Below, in pieces: positions 57,695-64,000 of a stretch of 64,000 nt of DNA; position 1 is the stretch's first letter; each line of letters starts with the position of its first letter. The DNA lies in NCBI RefSeq assembly GCF_036785885.1, contig NC_092326.1, positions 40,944,287 to 41,008,286 of the forward strand. Reading direction: 5' to 3'. A model generated the notes under the pieces. It did not search any database and had not been told where the DNA came from. It saw only the letters and a list, made by a program, of their open reading frames with translations. A program made the position numbers and the translations under genes. This stretch comes from Coffea arabica. Taxonomy: Eukaryota > Streptophyta > Magnoliopsida > Gentianales > Rubiaceae.

Positions 57695-60600
57695 ATGAGT
57701 AACGAAGGAGAGAAAAGATGTCCTTTGTGCGCAGAAGAGATGGACTGGACGGATCAGCAATTCAAGCCTTGCAAATGTGGCTATCAGGTGTGAAAATTTT
57801 CATTCATTCCTTTTTACCTTTTGTGGAAATTGATGTTAAATATTTCATTTTCTGCAAAGTAGCAAATTTAGATTGATCAATTGTAGCTTATTGTAATGTT
57901 TGATTGACATTGTAAAGCTATTAGGTCAAAGAGGAACTCTGAGATACGTGTTCCTTTTGCTTTTTCATTCTGATGTAGCTGTCATACTTTGGAGTGGTAT
58001 AAGATCATTGGAGTAAGAAAAACATGAGCTGATTGTGGTATGCCGGAGGCTGAGTCTGTCTTACTTCTTTAGTATATTCCTTGTCTTGGTGGGAGAATCA
58101 AAACTATCCTAGCGGTTAAGGGTCTTTGTTCCTTGTCTTTGAACTGAGTTCAGTTCTCACTGGCTGTTTTTGCTTCCCCTCTGCTGTTCTTCCCTTCCTC
58201 CCCTCCCCTGCTAAAAGATTATATCGGAAATTTTTCTTTGCCTTATTCATCTTTGGACAGACGTGGATGCAAATATTCATCTAAAACTCGTAGCTCCCTC
58301 TAATTCATCATGAACTGTTCTATATGGAGACAACAAATTTTTAGGCCTTTTTCTTCTTTTATTTACCTTCCCTGTACACTGAAATTTTTCCTTTTCAAAA
58401 ATCAGATTTCACACTTGAATCTACCATCTGTTAAGCGTTATTGATTAAATTCAGGTCTTTTTTAATTAAAAAGCCGTATTCCTTGGAGTCTAACTTTGCT
58501 TTTATTGTTACTTTTTCTCTTCACGTCTGAGGACATGCCTATAAGAACTTAATGATTGATTAGTGCGTTAACCTGTTACTATAGCCATTCAAGAGTGTAA
58601 TTTTACTTTTGATGAACGATATACAATTCACATAGGTTTTTTGTTTTTGAATATTCATGCTGGTTTTTGTCTAATAGGTCTGTGTCTGGTGTTGGCATCA
58701 CATAATGGACATGGCAGAAAAAGATGAGACAGAAGGGCGGTGTCCTGCCTGTCGGACTATTTATGAAAAGGATAAAATTGTTGCAATGCAAGCAAATTGT
58801 GAGAGGTTGTTATACATTATGCCCGGAGTCATTCTTTTGGGTGTCTGAAAGGCAAATCTGACATTTGTTTTTATTCTGATTAGGGCGGTGGCAAAGAATT
58901 CTAGTAGAAAAAGTAAACCACCAAAGGCCAAGCCAAAAACTAATGAAGTAAGGAAAGATCTTTCAAATGTTAGGGTGATTCAACGGAAAATGGCCTACGT
59001 AATTGGGCTACCTCTTAACCTTGCTGATGAAGATGTAAGGAGCTCCTTTTTGTGTTTCTTAGTTTATCCATGTTAATGCTGTCTTTCATTTGGCTGTCCT
59101 GCTTCGTAAATAGTTATTCAAAATATGTATTCCTCGAAGAAACTATTTGTTCAGACTCTATCTAATTTTCTTTGTTCTCTGGAAAATCATGAGTCTTGCA
59201 GCTCTTACAGAGGAAGGAATATTTTGGTCAGTATGGGAAAGTTTCTAAGATTTCTCTATCTCGGACAGCTGGTGGGGCAATCCAGCATTTCATTCATGAC
59301 ACCTGTAGTGTGTAAGTTAATTAGTTCTCATCTTAAAGAGCTGCAGGATTATTTGATAGTGTTTGTAACAGAATCTGGAAAAGTAAAAGAGAGTGAATGA
59401 TTGAAGTAAAATACACGGTTTGATGGACTCAGTGTTTTCTTTTTAATTTATATTTTATGTCCTTGTATCTCAAATGGTGCAACTTCAAACAAATTTTTTA
59501 TGAAAGGGATTGTTACAACAGCTGTTGTTGCATGTCTTGTAGAGTGGGCTGTGGGTGTGGTTATTAATCAATTAACTTGGGGTTTGTTAAGTTAAAAATA
59601 CCTCATACATTGCGCATTTGCTTCCCAATTTAAGGGATGCTGTTGACATTTATTGTCATGGGATCGAAATTGAGACCAGATAGAATCATTTACAGGAAGA
59701 AGGAAAATATATTTTACTATTTCTTTCCAATGAAATACAAAAGTTTTCTTGACCAGTTAATAGTGAGGTGGTCCAGCATCTGGAGAGAGAGAGAGAGAGA
59801 GAGAGAGAAGGCGAGCTTTGTCTGTTATTGAGGAGTATCAATGTGCATGAAAACTGTGAAAGGAAATTTTGGTCAAGTGAGGAGTGCCAGGGGGAGACAC
59901 GTGATGATTCCTTCATGGATGTCACACCTTTGCAAATTGAAATGTAAAGTACTTACAAAACCACCATTGAGTTGATGTCATGTTATGAGGATTCAAAAGT
60001 GATAGTTAAGACCTGATTTCACAGGTTAAGTTGTTGGATCATCACATCAAGAACAGAGGGATTTTTCTTTGCATGTGAATTTCTGGTGTTTTTTGCAACT
60101 AAGGTTGTCTCATTTTCAGTTCCATTTAAGGTGTCTAGGCGTGTTTAATGCATAAGTAGCATCTCATGGTGATGAATTATTTTGTTCTCTTGTTCCTGCA
60201 AATATGATTATCATCCTTCTTTGATATCATTCTCCTTTCATTTGACCCATTCCCTCATCCCAGATATGTGACTTATTCAAAAGAGGAGGAGGCTGTACGC
60301 TGTATTCAGTCAGTGCATGGTTTTGTCCTGGAAGGTAGGTTCTTGAGGTAAGAACCTGTCCTTTTCCTGTCATTTTTTAACTTCATTTATTACCTCCTAG
60401 TTTAACCATAGTTACAATTTGGAACTTCATTTGTGCAGGGCATCCTTTGGAACTGCAAAATATTGCCATGCTTGGTTGAGAAACATGGTATAGATCTATA
60501 ATTCTATGTTGTATCTCATGCAAAATCTTTTTTTTTTGGATGCTCCCTGGCAAATATTGTTCATTGATAAATATAAGTGCTTCTTGTTGACAATGCCTTT

Positions 60601-63600
60601 TCTTTTCTGTGTTTTTTTGGCCCAGCCTTGCAGTAATCCTACTTGTTTATATTTACATACAATTGGTGCTGATGAAGATAGTTTTGGGAAGGACGAGGTA
60701 GCTGCAGTTCATACAAGGTATAACACGCCAATCATTCTATATGGCATTGAAATACTTTCTTTTTCTTTGGGTTACTTACATATTGACCGGAATTGGGGCC
60801 TGTGTGCTCATAGTAGGAGAAGCAAATCTCCAGTTTGATTGGTTTAACAGTTACACGATGAAGCTTTTAAGTAATGGCAATCAAAGAAGTGCTGATAACG
60901 GGGAAACAAAGGATCAAATTACAAAGAGATATAGTTTTTAACAATAGACTTTTTCTCGACTTGTTGAGTAGATCGTTATTTTGAAATAACTTTCTTTCTT
61001 AGTTTCTGTGTTTCTTGTTGGAATTTCAGTTATAGCATGTTAATAGTCCTTGAGTTTCTCTTGTGCGATTGTTGACTCTTTCCTGATCGTACAAGTTTGT
61101 TAAAATTGTTATGGGGTATATTTCCATGTAACTTGGTAGAATCTGGTTCACTTCTCTTTTCTGACAGATGATGTATCGATTTATAAGACATCTCATCTTT
61201 ATTTAATGAATGAATTAATATTTATTTTTGCCTTCTTTTGTGAGCTAAGGCTTAATTCTTTTGTCAGAACTGGCTTTTTTAGTTGGGATTCATCTTTTTG
61301 CTATTTTCCTTATGGGGTTTTTGCTGTTATTGCTTTCTAGTTTCAAATACTTGTTCAAAAGCTTCTGGTTTGTGCTTCAAATCTTTTTATCATTCTTGTT
61401 TCCCGTTTTTAAAACTCCATATGTTTTTTTTCTTTCAACCTCTGGTGTCTTTGCATTGCTGTTTGTTTTGACTCTATATATTTGATTGACTAGGCATCGA
61501 GTTCAAGAGGTTGCTGGTGCTACAAATAATATGCTTAGGCGCTCGGGAAATTTCTTGCCACCTCCTGTGGAAGAGATGACCACTAGCGGCAGCTCCTTTA
61601 TAGGCAAATCTACTGCCAAAAGTTCTTTCAGTGTAAGAAATTCTGGTTAAATTTTCTTTCATGGTTAATGTTTCTTGACTTTTTACACTCATATCCTCCT
61701 CCTCCTCCTGTTTTTTTGGGGGGGGGGGGGGGGGGGCGGTGGGGTGTGGGGAATAGAGTGAGCTGCTTGAGTTTTGCCTGTACAGCAACAATATCTTCCA
61801 CTTCTTAAAGACAGGATCTTCTTATTTGTTGTATTTAGACTGAGTATGCCTTTCTGATTTGGAATTGGTATTTCAACATGATTACAGGATTCAGTCTATG
61901 GTGGCCACTTGGCTGGGGGCCTTGGGGTGCCCAACAAGACAACTTTTGTAGATATTGTTGGACGGTCTAGTAGTTCTGGTCCAGAGAAAGATGAGAATAA
62001 TGTTGAGGATAGAAGGATATTGGATTTATGTTCTGATTTATCTTCAGTAGCCATAGATAAAGCTAATCATGTCGAGGATACATTTTCAAGTTCTTCGCCT
62101 TATTCATCTTCTGCTCACCTTGTTGATAGACTAACCTTGGATGGAGAGTCAACGGAGTTCTTGGATGAGCCATTTGGTGAAGATAGAATGCCTTCTGATA
62201 ACTTACTATCAAAGGATAGCAATTTGAGTCAGAGGGCTTGCGTTGATCATTCAACTTATCCTGCACAGGTTTCTGAGGAGTCTGGTGGTTATTCTCTACA
62301 GCATGGGAGGACTCATAGTTCAAGTAGTTTCAGCATGGACCAAAGTTCTGTACATAGCCTTGAAGATGATGCCTCTTTACCATTTACATGTGTAAATTCT
62401 GTATTAAATGACCACAGGCATGAGTTGAAATTCCAGACTTCTGTCAAATCAGATAGGATTTATCGGAGTTCTAACTCCTTCTCCAATGAAGAAATTGTGG
62501 AGCATTTGCGAAGGATTGAAGATGAGAACTTAACTAATGATGATGAAAATTGTGTTTTAGATGCTGTCGAGAGCAGTATTATCTCAAATATTTTGTCAAT
62601 CGACCTAGATTCATGTGATGATTCCTTGAGCTTGCCTCATGGTTTAACTGATTTACTCCATGAAACTGATGACCAACGTGGTTCATCCTGGAATTCTTTT
62701 ACTAGTGGCGAATCAGGGTTTCTGTTTGCAAAACAAAACGGCTTTGCAGGTCAAGCAGCTAACTTTGAGCCTTACTACAGTAACCTTGGTCAGGTGCCAC
62801 AAAATTGTACTACCAAGGAGCATTACTTGTCTAAGCCTCAGCATCCAGGTAAACATTAGTTTATACACTCTTTTGATTCAGTTGATCTTTGATTAGTTTG
62901 TTGTTGTGTGTCTTTAGGTTGCAGAGCTCATCATTCTTAATTAATTGGGAAAGTTTGAAACTATAAGTTCTATTTGTTCATCTTACACTTTGGCATATTT
63001 GTTACATTAGCCAAGTTATGTGACTTTAATAGAATGCAAAAAACAGTCCATTTCACCACCTAGAAGGCTTCTTGCTTTTTGCAGATTTTAGAGTGAAGCT
63101 ATTCTTCTTAATACTTTGTGCTGAAAGTTGTGATGTTGTAAACTTCACTGGTCTATTCAAAAGTTTTGCCATGCTTAATGATCTGCCTAGGTGAGCGTGT
63201 CAGTTTGTGTGTGTGTCACTGTCTTGTCTTAGTATACAAACATATGCATCTTCTTTATATGGGCTTATGTGCAAGTTTGTTTTTTTGATGTGTTTTTCAT
63301 CTTCGAGATACATCATTTTCACAGTTTCGTTGACTCTGTGACTGTTAAGTTACCATATTAGTCCTATACACTTTCTCTATTAATTTCTTTTATTTTGCTT
63401 TTAAAGCTTTACTGTTATTCAATGTCAGTGGCTTATGTATCAGAGTTTCTTGCAGTACCTGATTTCTGTTATTTTGGATCACATCATCTATGAGTCTTCA
63501 GACTCAATGCTACTACAATTCTTTGATTCTGCACTTTCTTTTGGGTGTGAGTTTTTACTGAAATCTTTTTGGCTACTAAACTGTTGTTATTTGTAAGGCG

Positions 63601-64000
63601 TTTCCTTGTTACCAGAGTAGTGTAGCTAGTATCGCTATCCACCTGTTTGGGTTGCACACTGAAATTTCCAGTCAACTTAACCATGGTGGAAATATAATTT
63701 GGAGCATCGAGAAATGTCTATTAGCAGGAACTGAAAGGTTTAATTTGGGAGTGTGTGCATTTATATCCCTTTGCTTGAGCATTTGTACGCTAGTTTGGCT
63801 CTGTGTTAACCAAAATAGTTCACTGCATTTGGTTTTTGTGCTATTGGATATCATGTAAACTGTCTGTTTTAACAGCATGCAGGCCTCCAAGTTTGGTTCC
63901 GCCTGGATTCTCAATGCCCTCCAGAGAAGCACCTCCTGGTTTCTCTGCATATGAGAAGACAGGTGGATTTCCTCGTACTTCTTCTGGTATGTCACTGCAT
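57695..64000 (+). CDS. NOT4: NOT4-like E3 ubiquitin ligase of the CCR4-NOT complex (5' part)
   Basis: Ten exons are seen: 57695-57787, 58678-58805, 58884-59034, 59202-59311, 60264-60347, 60439-60487, 60626-60717, 61494-61632, 61888-62848 and 63876 to near the right edge. All phases agree and the gene runs off the window. The domains follow the NOT4 order. First comes a C4C4 RING (CPLCAEEMD ... CKCGYQVCVWCWHHI ... CPACR, residues 9-61). Then come a basic linker, an RRM (MAYVIGLPLNLADED, then YFGQYGKVSKISL, then YVTYSKEEEAVRCI) and a CCCH finger (CHAWLRNMPCSNPTCLYLH). A long Ser/Asp-rich tail ends, so far, in Pro-rich PPSLVPPGFSMPSREAPPGF. NOT4 ubiquitinates proteins at stalled ribosomes and links to mRNA decay, in the cytoplasm and nucleus. 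A possible donor (CTTCTGGTATGT) near 63986 may end exon 10. Confidence 0.94.
59783..59808. repeat. (GA)n microsatellite
   Basis: About 13 GA units in the intron between exons 4 and 5 of the NOT4-like gene. Confidence 0.9.
61719..61745. repeat. Long G-run
   Basis: Nearly twenty G in a row, then GCGGTGGGGTGTGGGG, in the intron between exons 8 and 9 of the NOT4-like gene. The same strand in the transcript could form a G-quadruplex. Confidence 0.85.

Noticed and set aside
1-64000. tRNA, rRNA or CRISPR-like arrays
   Set aside because: Only SINE-type A/B boxes and dispersed or tandem eukaryotic repeats are seen. No cloverleaf tRNA, rRNA segment or regularly spaced short repeat was found by reading.

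Overview
The window is nuclear DNA of a flowering plant. It is AT-rich, its genes carry GT-AG introns and plant-specific families (two-DUF26 secreted proteins, patatin-like lipase, a DUF155 protein of the RETARDED ROOT GROWTH type, a NOT4-type RING/RRM protein), and the space between genes is packed with plant-type LINEs, SINEs, MITEs, a Helitron and a short LTR element with a tRNA-Asp primer site. An asterid eudicot is my best guess; the species cannot be fixed from the sequence alone.

Layout. 1-16.9 kb is a degenerating tandem segmental duplication whose unit is [RRM-like gene, spacer, patatin gene], all genes on the minus strand. It has two intact RRM-like genes (1266-3003 and 5711-7122), one broken copy (9258-10022), one patatin tail fragment (8286-8406) and one intact seven-exon patatin-like gene (14823-16780). 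A 5'-truncated L1-type LINE (10910-13054) sits in one copy of the spacer; the other copy (1-870) still shows the empty site.

21-46.4 kb is a cluster of five double-DUF26 (cysteine-rich repeat secretory protein) genes. Four are intact (21354-22094, 37218-37946 and 39956-40699 on minus; 45634-46371 on plus) and one is a frameshifted pseudogene (25684-26430). Mobile DNA separates them: SINEs with target duplications, a Mutator-like MITE, a hAT-like MITE, a Helitron-like element (28142-36488) that itself holds a very young 6.8-kb LTR element with only a gag-like ORF (28990-35817), and a 1.08-kb Mutator-like foldback element with a perfect 9-bp target duplication (44140-45222) just upstream of the fifth DUF26 gene.

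47.9-51.8 kb carries a seven-exon DUF155 gene on the minus strand, probably mitochondrial. 51.9-57 kb is gene-free and rich in short repeats. 57.7 kb to the right edge is the 5' part of a NOT4-like gene (RING, RRM, CCCH finger) on the plus strand.

Functionally the region joins two local arrays, one possibly RNA-related (RRM-like) with lipid acyl hydrolase (patatin) and one of secreted DUF26 proteins, to two dispersed housekeeping-type genes. The most informative content is structural: how the arrays grew, broke and were invaded.
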